Source: Hydnum rufescens UP504
Taxonomy: Eukaryota; Basidiomycota; Agaricomycetes; Cantharellales; Hydnaceae
Assembly (NCBI GenBank): GCA_014904985.1
Contig: MU128935.1
Span: 44,018 to 108,017, forward strand
Direction of reading: 5' to 3'
Length of the DNA: 64,000 nucleotides
A program made the position numbers and the translations under genes. The notes beneath the pieces were generated by a model. That model was not told the origin of the DNA, made no database searches, and was given only the letters and a program-made list of their open reading frames with translations. This document shows positions 11,583 through 21,619 of this stretch, one piece after another (within the stretch, counting starts at the first letter, position 1; each line of letters begins with the position of its first letter).

Positions 11583-11790
11583 CCGAGTCATCTTCAAGTC
11601 AACTCTGAGTCCAAGTCAAATCTGAAATATGACTTGACTTCGGACATAAGTCAAGTCTCACGGAAATCTCGCCAAGTCGCCCGAAGTCGAGTCCAAGTCA
11701 GTTCAAGCCAAGTCGCGGCAACACTAGCTCGACCCCAGCTGGCTTCGGAAGCAAGTTGAGTTTAAGTCGAGCCAAGTCGCAGCAAAACTA
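11583..11790. repeat. AAGTC/GACTT-rich microrepeat tract
   Basis: About 200 bp contain well over ten copies of AAGTC (often CAAGTC) or its complement at irregular spacing directly after the hAT stop codon. Clustered short subterminal motifs are the binding sites of hAT transposases, so this is probably the element's 3' subterminal region. That role is inferred from position. Confidence 0.65.
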
Positions 11791-11868
11791 TCTTATGGTG
11801 AACTTTCGCTCGCTCCCTGATGCTCCAATCACGGTACATGACTTGCATTAGCACATATATGGGGCTCT

Positions 11869-13571
11869 TTACGTATTTTTCAAGCAGGATGAACCCTTTA
11901 ATCCATTCTGGCAGCCTCGTTATCCTGCCGCTGACTTCATCGACTGGACAGTCAAAACTGTTGAAGAAGAGGTCAGTCGTGCCCGGGGCTCGTTCTCGTC
12001 TGCCATTAATCCATGGTGAAGGCTCGCGACAATGAAATTCTGGGACTCAACTCCGCACGAGCGAAGTTTTACGGGGAGTTTCCGTCCTACAGACACAAAA
12101 TCCATGCAGCCTCTTTAGATTTCGATGCCTTGTTCATCGATTCCAGTTCCGAGGGTTCTGACTCTGATCTCTCTTACTCGCGTCTCCCTGTCTCTCGTGC
12201 TCTGGGTGCCTCTCCGTCCTTGCCAGTGTGCGTCTCCGCCAAGTCCCCAGCCTTCAACGCTTCCGATAATCCCTCAAGGTCTAGTCGAAGCGACGTCGAG
12301 AATAGTAACCATCCTGAAAAGCGCCCCCTATCCAATGTCTCTATGGATAAGGTAGTCTTTTGGAATCCCCGCACTTCGTTATCTAGCTATAAGAAGCTCT
12401 GCGGAATTCCGCAAATTCTGTGCTCGCACTCTTCTCCACCAGAAAATTCTCTCCACTCCACGCTTTGTCTCGGATTGATATTCCAAGCATGGATTACATC
12501 GCCTACGTGTCTGATGAAGAATCGAGCCCTCAAGCCGCCGTCAGTGGACACCCCTTGACTCTAGACGTTCCTATGGGTGGATGGCCTCCAGATGACACTG
12601 AGATAAGTGATGATCCTCAACCTCTGTTGTTGTACCGGGAGTACATTGTCGAATTGGAGGGTACTGCCTGAGGGGTCCTCAGCCCTGTGGTATTGACGGC
12701 ATTGTTGATCATAACGTCTCACAGATAGCCTCTATGGACCTTACTATGGGCCGTGTAATATAGACTCGGTGGAGGACCTGATATACGACCTGGACAACCT
12801 CTTGCCTGGTATTCGTCTCAAGAAGAATCTCGATCTCCTTTATGCCGGGGTTGGCAATAGGATCACGTTTCAAACGCTGTTGGATTATCTTTCACAACTT
12901 GGACAGATATCATCTGCTTCTCTCGACTTGTTTCGTGCCCTTGACGATGTGACGACCCTTGATCTTCGTGAATCTCTCAGCGCTTGTGCACTTGTGGCCC
13001 CGATTTCGGATACGAAAGAAATTCTGGCCGGTATGTTCGAATCCCATTGCCTTGTGCCTCCGGTTGATGTTGTTTCATCAGTCTTGGGCCATCCGAATAG
13101 TTTCACCCACCTAACAGAACTCATCCTTAGCAATGTTCCTCTTCATGATGAAGATCTGTTGAACTTGGGTCGCCTGTCGTCATTGGACACCCTCAACATC
13201 TCAAATACTTGCATCGGGGATGAAGCGTAAGGCTTCTGTACTGGGCCGTCTGCGTGTGAATAAAGCACCGTTTTCATCGTGATCCACTGATGCTCAGAAT
13301 CGCTTACTTGTTGCCGCTGAAATCAACTCTCGCATGCCTCGATATTTCCTCAAACCCTCGCCTCACCGACGACAGCTGCGCCTTGCTTACCTTTCTCACT
13401 TCTCTCTCATTTCTCGACATACGGCAGACCGGTGTGAATATGCCTGGACTTCGACGGTTCGCCCGCTCCGTCGATCCCGTGCGTTGGACCCTTACAATCG
13501 AGGTTCCAGATACATGTCTCGAATATCTCAGCGGTCAGTTACACCATGCCTCCCGAGGCTACCGTTACTGA
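11869..13571 (+). CDS. Leucine-rich-repeat protein, multi-exon, function unknown
   Basis: Several exons read as one protein. The first (about 11869-12010) contains DEPFNPFWQPRYP and FIDWTVKTVEEEV. A Ser-rich linker follows (about 12030-12480), then MDYIAYVSDEESSPQ (12489 on), a helical part from 12769 (EDLIYDLDNLLPGIRLKKN), and leucine-rich repeats: HLTELILSNVPL, SLDTLNISNTCIG and, after an intron at about 13229-13300, ACLDISSNPRLTD and SLSFLDIRQTGVN. The repeats resemble ribonuclease-inhibitor-like LRRs used for protein binding. Exact start and some junctions are uncertain; the upstream exon ends at an in-frame stop unless spliced. I do not recognise the family. Confidence 0.65.
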
Positions 13572-13632
13572 GTTTTTCCCACTGTCTATTTCACCATTAC
13601 TTTTTTGCGTCTTGATGGATCACTAATAAGGC

Positions 13633-13899
13633 ATGCAACACCAGTACGCGATCAAGCTCCCGGCTCCGCTTATAACACACCCGCATGACAGTAAAAGCCT
13701 TACAATCGAGACACTCCGTAGCAACCTCGTCGTCCACGCACAGTGTAACCCTAACATCTCCACCGGCGGTTCCAAAATGGAGATGGCTCAACGACTGGAA
13801 GACGTATTGTGTCGCAGGGAGGATGATCTGTGGGTCCTTGATGTTATGGGCTGGCGAGAAGACTTGGACGAGGAACTTGAGTTGGACGGTTGGAAGTAG
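13633..13899 (+). CDS. Small hypothetical protein with weak SAP-like motif
   Basis: An 88-residue frame contains SLTIETLRSNLVVH followed by STGGSKMEMAQRLEDVL. The spacing of leucines, glycine and the RL pair is reminiscent of SAP DNA-binding motifs. It lies 60 bp after the LRR gene on the same strand. A competing frame of 146 residues lies on the minus strand (13597-14037) with no recognisable motif. The call is tentative. Confidence 0.3.
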   Translation: MQHQYAIKLPAPLITHPHDSKSLTIETLRSNLVVHAQCNPNISTGGSKMEMAQRLEDVLCRREDDLWVLDVMGWREDLDEELELDGWK

Positions 13900-14039
13900 T
13901 TGGTGCCCAATGGAAAAAATATCAGGCTCATCAATATGGCGCAAAGGTATTGGAAGCCTAGTATATCCTTGCAGCCGGAGAATCTGTACAGCTAAGCAAT
14001 GTGATCGATGACTTCCTACAAACAAAACTGATAGCACCT

Positions 14040-14491
14040 GCCAAGTGGCGCTTGCTGCCTCTCAACGGCGGGTAGGTATTTCCCCTAACGGTTGTCAGAC
14101 GCCGCTCGCTCTCCAGAGTCACTGAGAGTATATGTTGTTTCTCATTCATTGAAGAGTTCCCTTGATTCCACCACAAGTTTATAGGCTGATAGGAATCACC
14201 AGCCAATTTATAATTCGGAATACCCCGCATCAAATCAGGCGCCAATCCTGCCCAATGTACCAATGGCAGGGTCGGGACAGAAAGCCCAAACACGTTTTAT
14301 ATACTGCACTCGAACGAATTTATGCCATAGTTTACGCAGTAGTTGCAATGGAAATTTCGGTACTACGAATACGCAGGCTTGTAAGTGCACACCATGCCCC
14401 TTACCAGTTTTCGTGGGCAGGTCGCAGGTCTATCGTCGAAAGAACACAATAATTAACTTAGCATAGTGGGTTGGAAGGGCTTTGTAGCGAT
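14040..14491. other. Intergenic stretch, no feature recognised
   Basis: Only short frames on both strands lie here. It presumably holds the 3' flank of the minus-strand SDR gene. Confidence 0.5.
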
Positions 14492-15650
14492 CTACACACC
14501 AAGTTCCCATGTCCAGGCGGTCCGATCTTGGTGAGCAAGGTACCAGTACGCCTAGACCATTGTCACGTCAATAGCATTCGCAATGGGACGCTTTGAGAAC
14601 CCGTACCTTGGCAATACTGACGGGATCAAGTCTAACATCCGGATTCTTCTCCCATTCAGGGTTCCCGAAAATTCTCGTGGTCTGTGTATCCCGGAGTATC
14701 AGCATTAGAGGGTCGTACAATCAACAGGAAGAACTGACTATTTTTGTCTTGATGGTCCCGTCGACAATGCAATGGGCAACGTGAATGTTCTGTTTTCCGA
14801 ATTCCTTGTTAAGGGACTGGGAGAGTGCACGGACGCCGTGTTTCCCGGCAGCAAAAGCCGCAAAATGAGGATTCCCGCGCCAAGCGGAGGTTGCGGAGCT
14901 ACAATGGCATATTTACCGGTGAACAACAAGCACCACATCGGGATGAATAAGGCGGTCTCACGTGAAAATCAAGGCGCCGCGGTAACCCAGTTCGTTGATC
15001 TCGTATTCACGGAAAGAGAGGATGGCCTCCTGGGCAAAGGCAAAGCCGCCATAAATGTTCGTCTGGATAGACTGGTCTGCCACGAGAGGTTAGAACAAGT
15101 ATTGAGGGGGGGAGGTGTATTGCAGCAATGTTAACGTACCAATGTCGTACTGCGTCAGGTCGAGGAAGGGTTTTGCGACTCGGTGCCCGGTGTTGTATAC
15201 AGCTACACGAATCTCACTACCAGGCCACGTCTTCTTGATTTCCGCAAAGACGCGGTGAATTTCCGCTTTGTTGTACTCGGCTATGGGAAATGCAGCAGCC
15301 TCGCCCTCAGGCCAGCCGTTAATCTCATCCGCCGCCGCCGTCAGAGAGCCTGCATGACGGGCTATAAGCGCCACTCGGTATCCGTTCCGTCCGAACTCGC
15401 GGCTGTCCTAGAAACATGAACTTGACTCCTGAGTGACGCAGACATGGGATTGCTCACGCAGTTGCGTTCCCGGTGCCTGGAAAAGACATGAGCAGCTGGA
15501 CAAGCAGTGTTCTGACCCAGGGATGAACTCACCAGTCCCCGAACCAACACCGGATATTACGATAATGGGCTAGGGTAGCGTGTTTTAGTTCATCCTGATA
15601 CGACACAAGGAAAAGAATACCTTTTGGGCGTATTTAGGCACCACAGACAT
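14492..15650 (-). CDS. Short-chain dehydrogenase/reductase (SDR)
   Basis: This is an NAD(P)-dependent oxidoreductase of unknown substrate. Exon 1 gives MSVVPKYAQK (15650-15621). A second exon gives the Rossmann nucleotide-binding motif PIIVISGVGSGTG (near 15550). Later exons give FGRNGYRVALIARHAG, a region with YNTGHRVAKPF, TNIYGGFAFAQEAILSF, LIFT then ATSAWRG, FAAFAAGKHGVRALSQSL, VAHCIVDGTI, NPEWEKNPDVRLDPVSIA and the C-terminus DRTAWTWELGV. The usual YxxxK catalytic pair reads F-A-A-G-K, so the tyrosine is replaced. The splice between GSGTG and the next exon does not keep frame, which suggests an indel or a missed micro-exon. Length fits a single-domain SDR of about 250 residues. Confidence 0.85.
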
Positions 15651-17300
15651 TCGGGGGAACTTTGGTAGGGGGATGGGAAATGTGTAAGACGACTGGAATT
15701 GAGAGGGTTCGTCGAATGGTTTAAGAACCGTGCGGGGGCCGGTGCGGCAACTACCGCTCCGGAATACGGGCCAACCAATCCCGTTAGGCTCGTGACCAGT
15801 CTTTCCAGCCCTACAGTCCGTCAGTAGCCCTGAGTTGCGGGTGGATCTCACGGCCTTCTCTCTAGATACCACGTGCACCCAGCAGGTGATTCATGGTCTT
15901 CATCGTCAGACGTACGCTCATTAGCACGAGCTGACCCGCCAATTAGGTTCATGGGGGCTCCCTCGTCGAAGGGTCCGCTACGGGTGCGGGGATAGATCGT
16001 GCAAGCTTTGCTCTCGCAAGCGGATTGATTATGGTCACGGTTCAATATCGCCTCGGATTACCCTTTCCCATTGCCTCTCCCCATAGCAGATTTCAAACCC
16101 ATCGTTGAGGCCGAACCGGACCGACCCAAATCCTCCTCGCGGACACCTCCGATCCGAATCCTTCTGGCTTGTTGTACGTGACTTGGATCCCTGTTGAGAA
16201 GAGTCGTAGTGTCCATGCTCTCCAGTTTGGTCTGCTGGAGGCGAAGCTGGGGCGATGAGGTTCTGTATGATTGGCGAATCTACAGTGTCCTTTAAATCGA
16301 ATTATGCAGCTTCGCCTTCTGGTTTTGGATCGAATACCTTGGATATGGTTCTCATTGTTCCTGAGACTGTAAGCGCCCATGATCCTTCTTTGGAGGTGTG
16401 CCTTACGGTCTCTGATTGTGGCCGTCTCCCGGGCTCCATGTGGTTGCGAATATGCAGCACGCAAATAGTAGGACTCCTTCATGACTCTCAGCTATGTCGA
16501 TTGATTCGCGATATTGTCGACGCTGCGTCACTTTGTGTTTCCTCGCCACATCTTCCTCTCTTTGATATTCAAGAGTGTGGGCTGAAACTTCCCACTTGCC
16601 AAAGACGATTTGTGCGGTCCGCAGCTTGTCTTCCCGACGTTCGGGGCACTGCGAGGATAGTGCATCGCAGATAATCTGCAGTGGGGTACATAATGGCCGT
16701 TTTTTGCCATTGAGTGGATCATACTGTCCCCTGACATTTATGCATGATTTCCTTTGGGTAGTATACATGGTTCGGTTCTTCTTTTCATCTTCCGATGCTG
16801 AGCTCTATATTCTTTTCTCCTTCATCCTTCTTTCCCTCCTCATGAGTTCAGTTGAAACCTGTCTCCATACCTTAAGCATACACAGACCAACTTGATAGAA
16901 AGTATCCGCATGACGACCGGCTTAAGAGTCGAGGATTGGCGCTTGTCGCCGCTACCCGATTCATCGTCTTCATCGTCAGACGTACGCTCATGTTGGCATA
17001 ACAGCATGGCTGCGCCAACTTCCCCCAAATATATCATTCGGGGAAGCCGCTCTCATAGAGCCTCTTTCCGTTGCATTGGCAAGAATCGAACGCGCAAAAC
17101 TTGCCTTGGCGATCCCGTCCTGATCTGTCGATTGGAATTGTCACTCTTCTCGCAGCCCGCACAGCTGGTGCTGTTGTCATTACCGATCTTGATGCATCGA
17201 GGTTGGCCTTCGCCAAAACCCTTGTTACAGTAAATAGATGCGAGACCTCATAGACGAGTACGTAAGCATATAGCGGGTAGCTCCGCACATTGGCCTCGAC
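15651..17300. other. Unassigned region with possible coding fragments and a 25-bp duplication
   Basis: Frames of 100-140 residues occur on both strands (for example + 16255-16674 and - 16403-16768), but none has a recognisable motif and neither strand is favoured. A 25-bp direct repeat (TCTTCATCGTCAGACGTACGCTCAT) occurs near 15898 and near 16968. On the minus strand both copies read ERTSDDED, followed by ES and an acidic or polar tail. One or two small genes may exist here; I cannot assign them. Confidence 0.4.
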
Positions 17301-17820
17301 ATGTCCAAACCCCTGAAAGTGGGGAACAGCTTCAGCCGGCGCATCCCAAAACCAGGGTCTCCATCGCCTGTATCGAATTCCCCAATCGTGAGGTCCGCGA
17401 CTGATACCACGATTTCTGAAACGAAAACAAACACCTTTGCACGTCCCGAAGAGATCTCTTCGCCACACGAGCTTACTGCTTTCGTAAGTTGAACCATATT
17501 TTCGTGCTATTTAATGGCCCGGACCACCTAACATAGTTCTCCCGGATAGGTGGAGACTTTGCTTTCGCAACTTGAGGGACGCTTCGACGACATGTCGAAT
17601 CAAATACTCGATCGAAGTGCGTTACTCTCGAGATCTTCTTCCCAGGTAGCGACCCACGACTCAAAGCGCGACATTAGTGAATCAGATGTCGTCTCGAGTT
17701 GATGCTCTTGAAAGTTCGATCCATGACCTCATAAATGGCGACATTGCCCGTCCTGCAACGCCCAGTACACCAGGCAATTCCCACCCGTGGCGCCGTGAGA
17801 GTAACGATAGCGCGTCATAG
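17301..17820 (+). CDS. HSBP1: Heat shock factor-binding protein 1 homologue
   Basis: HSBP1 proteins are small coiled-coil proteins that bind heat shock factor trimers and damp the heat-shock response. Three exons (17301-17483, 17550-17616, 17678-17820) join in frame with GT-AG borders. They give a Ser/Pro-rich N-terminus of about 60 residues, then FVETLLSQLEGRFDDMSNQI, LDRMNQMSSRVDALESSI and HDLINGDIA, which is the characteristic heptad pattern of the family. The C-terminal tail (RPATPSTPGNSHP and on) and the long N-terminus make it larger than animal HSBP1 (about 76 residues). The gene converges on TSC13. Confidence 0.92.
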
Positions 17821-18096
17821 CTATTCGCGCGTGCGTGCGTGACTTGATATTTCTCGCTGACCTTCAGATGGTTAACGAACTTTTACCATGCATTGCTGGC
17901 GGGGCCAGCATTTCGTACGCCTGTAATGTTTAGTCTGGCCCCGGACACTCGCCGTAACGAATACTATTATTAATCCCGAATATCTTAGAGGTCGGATTTG
18001 TATTGGAGCTATCTACATATAGACGTAGGCTCTCGATGAAACCGTAAAGCATATCACAAATTCGATAGCTCCACTGCAATCCGTACGAGACCTAAT

Positions 18097-19459
18097 TCAA
18101 AATATGAAGGGAATCATGGCTTTACGTCGAGGATATTTCGTGCCAAATTCCTTCTTATATGCATGATGTTTCTTCAAGGCCCACACGCCCATCTGCACCG
18201 TGGACACCACCAGGAACAACAACGCTAGAAGGAAAAAAAAACACGAGTCAGTGGAAGTCAGACCGATTCATGGAGCCGCTGAAGAGCCACGTACCGAAAG
18301 GGCTTAAAGTCAAGCCGGTGATGGCAGCCCAAGCCAGGGTTTCTGACAAGTAGTTGGGGCATGACACGTACTCGAAGAGACCACCTCGAGGGATACCACG
18401 TGTCTTGGTTCCGGGAGGGCGGAGATTGCGAAGGGTGACGTGAGCTTGGAGGTTCAAGAGCTCGGCTACCTGGGAGTAGAGATACAACAAATACTTGCAA
18501 GGTTGGCACGCAAGCCACAATTGAAAACCGGGAAACCACGCACCAGCCAGAGCGCCGAGAAGCCGGCGATCCATTTGGGGTCTGCGCGTCGGGAGCCTGC
18601 TAGAGCTTGGGAAGAATACCAAGGACCGTAAACACCTCCAGCCAGAAGAATCCCGCTTAATAGGTGATAATGAGCTGAGCTGTAAGTAATGGCATGATAA
18701 ATGTTAGTTCAGTGGAGACAGCAAGATCCGTTGCGTGCCATACTTCTTGAAGATATTTGTAAATGGCATAGTCGCATGTGAGAAACGATGAACGCTATGT
18801 TCGCGCGTCACAGTTTACAACATGAGTGAGGCATAGATGAATGATTCACACTGTTGACCGCTCACAATAGTGTCTCCAACTCGCGTTTCAAGAAATGAGC
18901 AAGGACGAGACCATAAGTGACTGTCTGCAATTGAGAGTGTTCGAAGTTCTGGCGGTAGATTGTTCCAGAGAGATGATAAACAACAGGATGGATGATCAAG
19001 GGACCCAACTGCGAAAGGATAGGTGAAGTCAACAACTTATCGAGTGGACTCCAGAGAATAAATAGATGTACATATTCAACTAGGAATACAGTCTTCCAGC
19101 TGATCTGTGGACCGAGGTCTTTGACGGAGAACGTGAGCTCAGAGACGTCGGTACTACTTCTGCCCTCGTCCGCCAACACTTCAGCAATGGTCTTCTCATC
19201 TGAGAGTGTCTTCTTCGAGTCTTCAAGAGAGAGCTTCTGGCGTGAAGCGTAGAACTAAAGATATGATGTCAGCGTGAAGACTACCTGCATGCAGATAAAT
19301 GTATATCCGTACTCGAGGGAACTTGGCTTGAAGCGCACCCTTCACCTCCTCGACGGTGACTTGCGATATGGTCTTGTCTGAAAATGAAACAGTGGCAGGA
19401 AGGCCTTTTGCGAGTGCCACTCGACGCCCTTGGGGCTTAATTGTAATACTGAGTGGCAT
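18097..19459 (-). CDS. TSC13: Very-long-chain enoyl-CoA reductase
   Basis: TSC13 is an ER membrane enzyme that performs the last step of the very-long-chain fatty acid elongation cycle (trans-2-enoyl-CoA to acyl-CoA). Exon 1 encodes an N-terminal ubiquitin-like part (MPLSITIKPQGRR to ALQAKFPR). Following exons give FYASRQKLSLEDSKKTLSDE, LTFSVKDLGPQISWKTVFLV, LGPLIIHPVVYHL and HSQLQTVTYGLVLAHFLKRE. Then come FVHRFSHATMPFTNIFKK, the steroid 5-alpha-reductase-type C-terminus with FEYVSCPNYLSETLAWA, and the end KKEFGTKYPRRKAMIPFIF. All junctions checked keep frame. The basic C-terminal end and hydrophobic segments fit an ER protein. Length is about 310 residues, as usual. Confidence 0.94.
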
Positions 19460-20095
19460 TGGGGAGACACGGAACTAAATGGAGACTACCGAAAATATTC
19501 TCATCGGTAGCGGCGACAAGCACCAATCCCCGACTCTCTAAAGTCGGGTGTCGTTGGCTTCTGCTCATACTGTGTACTGCATGGGGATAACATCGCTGTC
19601 ACCTCACAGGAACATGTCCACAATCGGTACATGCGATGGAGACTCGGCCTATCAGCGGGCGCTGGAAACGGACCTGAACAACTTCTGTCGGTGGAACAGG
19701 GTGCACTCCATTATGTCCGGATATCAGCCCTCCGGTCCCTCTCTAACGTAGCAGGAAGTGCCAGGTGAAGACACGCGACCTATGAGCACGGACACAGATG
19801 CGAATGGCAATAAAGTCGGCGGTGAGTATTTCTATGAGCCTAAAAAGTGGATGCCCTCCATCCCCGGGCCACGACTGTCCACTCCCTGCAGGAGTGATAG
19901 GCAGCCCCTTATTCCCGACGCTCCTTAAACTCGATGAAATTCTTAGTATGTTAAATCATTCTTCGTGTCCTTTTAGGTACTGATCTAAATTGCCGGCCTT
20001 CTTCTCGTTGCCCTCATCCATCCTCCTCAATTTGAACAACAATCGGGCAACATTCACGCGCCCTGCCCTCATATCCCTATATCTTCGCCATTCAT
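19460..20095. other. Intergenic, no gene recognised
   Basis: No convincing frame. A short hairpin-like CCCGACTCTCTAAAGTCGGG lies near 19528-19547. The region probably contains the divergent promoters of TSC13 and the gene starting near 20095. Confidence 0.5.
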
Positions 20096-21060
20096 GACTT
20101 CGTCTTCAGCGCCTAGTGCCTCTGGTATGGTGCAAACGCGCAGTCGTTCCACAATAGATGAAAACAGCAGGTCAGGACACCAATTCGTTTTATACAGGTC
20201 AGAGTTTACCCGACCTTCAACCATTGTACGACACTACGAGAAGTTATCTCGAGAGACCGCGACACAGACCTGAGAAACTACTCTTGGTTCTAATCCAGAG
20301 ATATTATCACCAGTGTCATCGATATGATCTTTGTGTAAGACGGAGTCATCAATATAACGATTTCTTTTGCTAATTTCTGATGGAATCTCCATGCGTGTGC
20401 CGCGTGGCCGCGCCAGATTTGTTCCAGTTCATTTAGAGTACACACTCACAGAGATCCTCAAGAATCCTTATGGGGCCTCAGTGGATCACCACTTTGTGTT
20501 ACCCGGCTCGTCGTCGTCGAAGACAACGGGTCCAGATCTGGGACTAGGAACTCAACTACCCATCGAGCAGAGGGATGAATTACAAGAAGCACTTGATGAG
20601 ATATACGGACTGGATTTGGCGTCGTCTGAGGATGATATCTCGGACTCAGCTCGGCTGTTATGCATTATTCCCTATATCTGTACAAAGTCGCTCAAATTCG
20701 TCGCAGCAACTGACACGCAACACGTATTTAGCCGTCCCCATGAACAAGCCAATACATAGATACTATACCAAGTCTTCACGCGCAAACTTGAGTATAGCAT
20801 TCCCTTCGAGCCTGCAGTAGCAATCGCTGCCAACAAATCCGGAGTAGAATAATGGGAGCGTCTTTAGGCTGAATGTTCAACGTATTGAATATCCTCTAGG
20901 AGGCCGGGTCTTGCGGAGTCAAGTGCTGTACGATGATGAGGACGACAACATTGTGATCGTCATCGTCATCAGTGGTTGTGTGTGCTATGACCCCGAACAA
21001 CCGCAGAACTCGAAGAACGCGCCCGCCGATCCAACAAGTAGCACACCACACCCAGCATAG
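20095..21060 (+). CDS. Hypothetical protein, multi-exon
   Basis: Several fragments read as protein on the plus strand: MTSSSAPSASGMVQTRSRS (from 20095), VHLEYTLTEILKNPYGASVD and the acidic DEIYGLDLASSEDDISD (20430-20650), YQVFTRKLEYSIPFEPAVA (20765-20820), and RLNVQRIEYPLGG through YDDEDDNIVIVIVISG (20870-20977). A Ser/acidic middle and a hydrophobic end are visible. Exact introns are not resolved, and the last segment may need an unsplit frame change. No family recognised. Confidence 0.45.
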
Positions 21061-21619
21061 CTCAGGTGTGCTGGTATGCCCGTCCCGGAATCTCGTGACG
21101 ATCAGCCGGATAAGGGACTGACACATTTTTCGTGTTCTCTAGAGCACGGCACCTAGTTGGGGCATTCGCCATTCATAGGCTTTCCTTCACTAGCACTTCC
21201 TTTCCCATTACAACTGAAGAATGCAGTACCTCTCCCTACATTTTTTTGCCCATAAAGTTTGACTTCGCGCTTGATTGTGAACTTAGATTTTGGTCAGATT
21301 TGGAAATCAGGAATCTCAAGTTAGTTTTAGCTATTTACTATTTACAAGGAAATTCGACGTTATTTTGAGGTAAGTGGCAACCTACACCTGCGCTGAGGCG
21401 TGTTTTTAGCGTTACTGCATTGAATCTCATACGAGAATACTGCCCCTGTCACCATGGAGAGGATTAGTGGTCAAGACTGACAGAGATAAATTTTTGGTTT
21501 TTCCCACAAATTTGCTTGATACATAAATTCGTGTCGAGGGCCCAGCTGCAACCCTGAGTCATTCTCGGTGCATGGATAGTGGAAAAGACAATCCAAATCA
21601 AAACTGACCGAGAATACTT

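Noticed and set aside
13597..14037. 146-residue minus-strand frame
   Set aside because: No recognisable motif; it overlaps another weak frame on the plus strand, so neither could be favoured strongly.
16255..16674. 139-residue plus-strand frame
   Set aside because: Competing frames on the other strand, no motif, and no splice partners that keep frame; left as an unassigned region.
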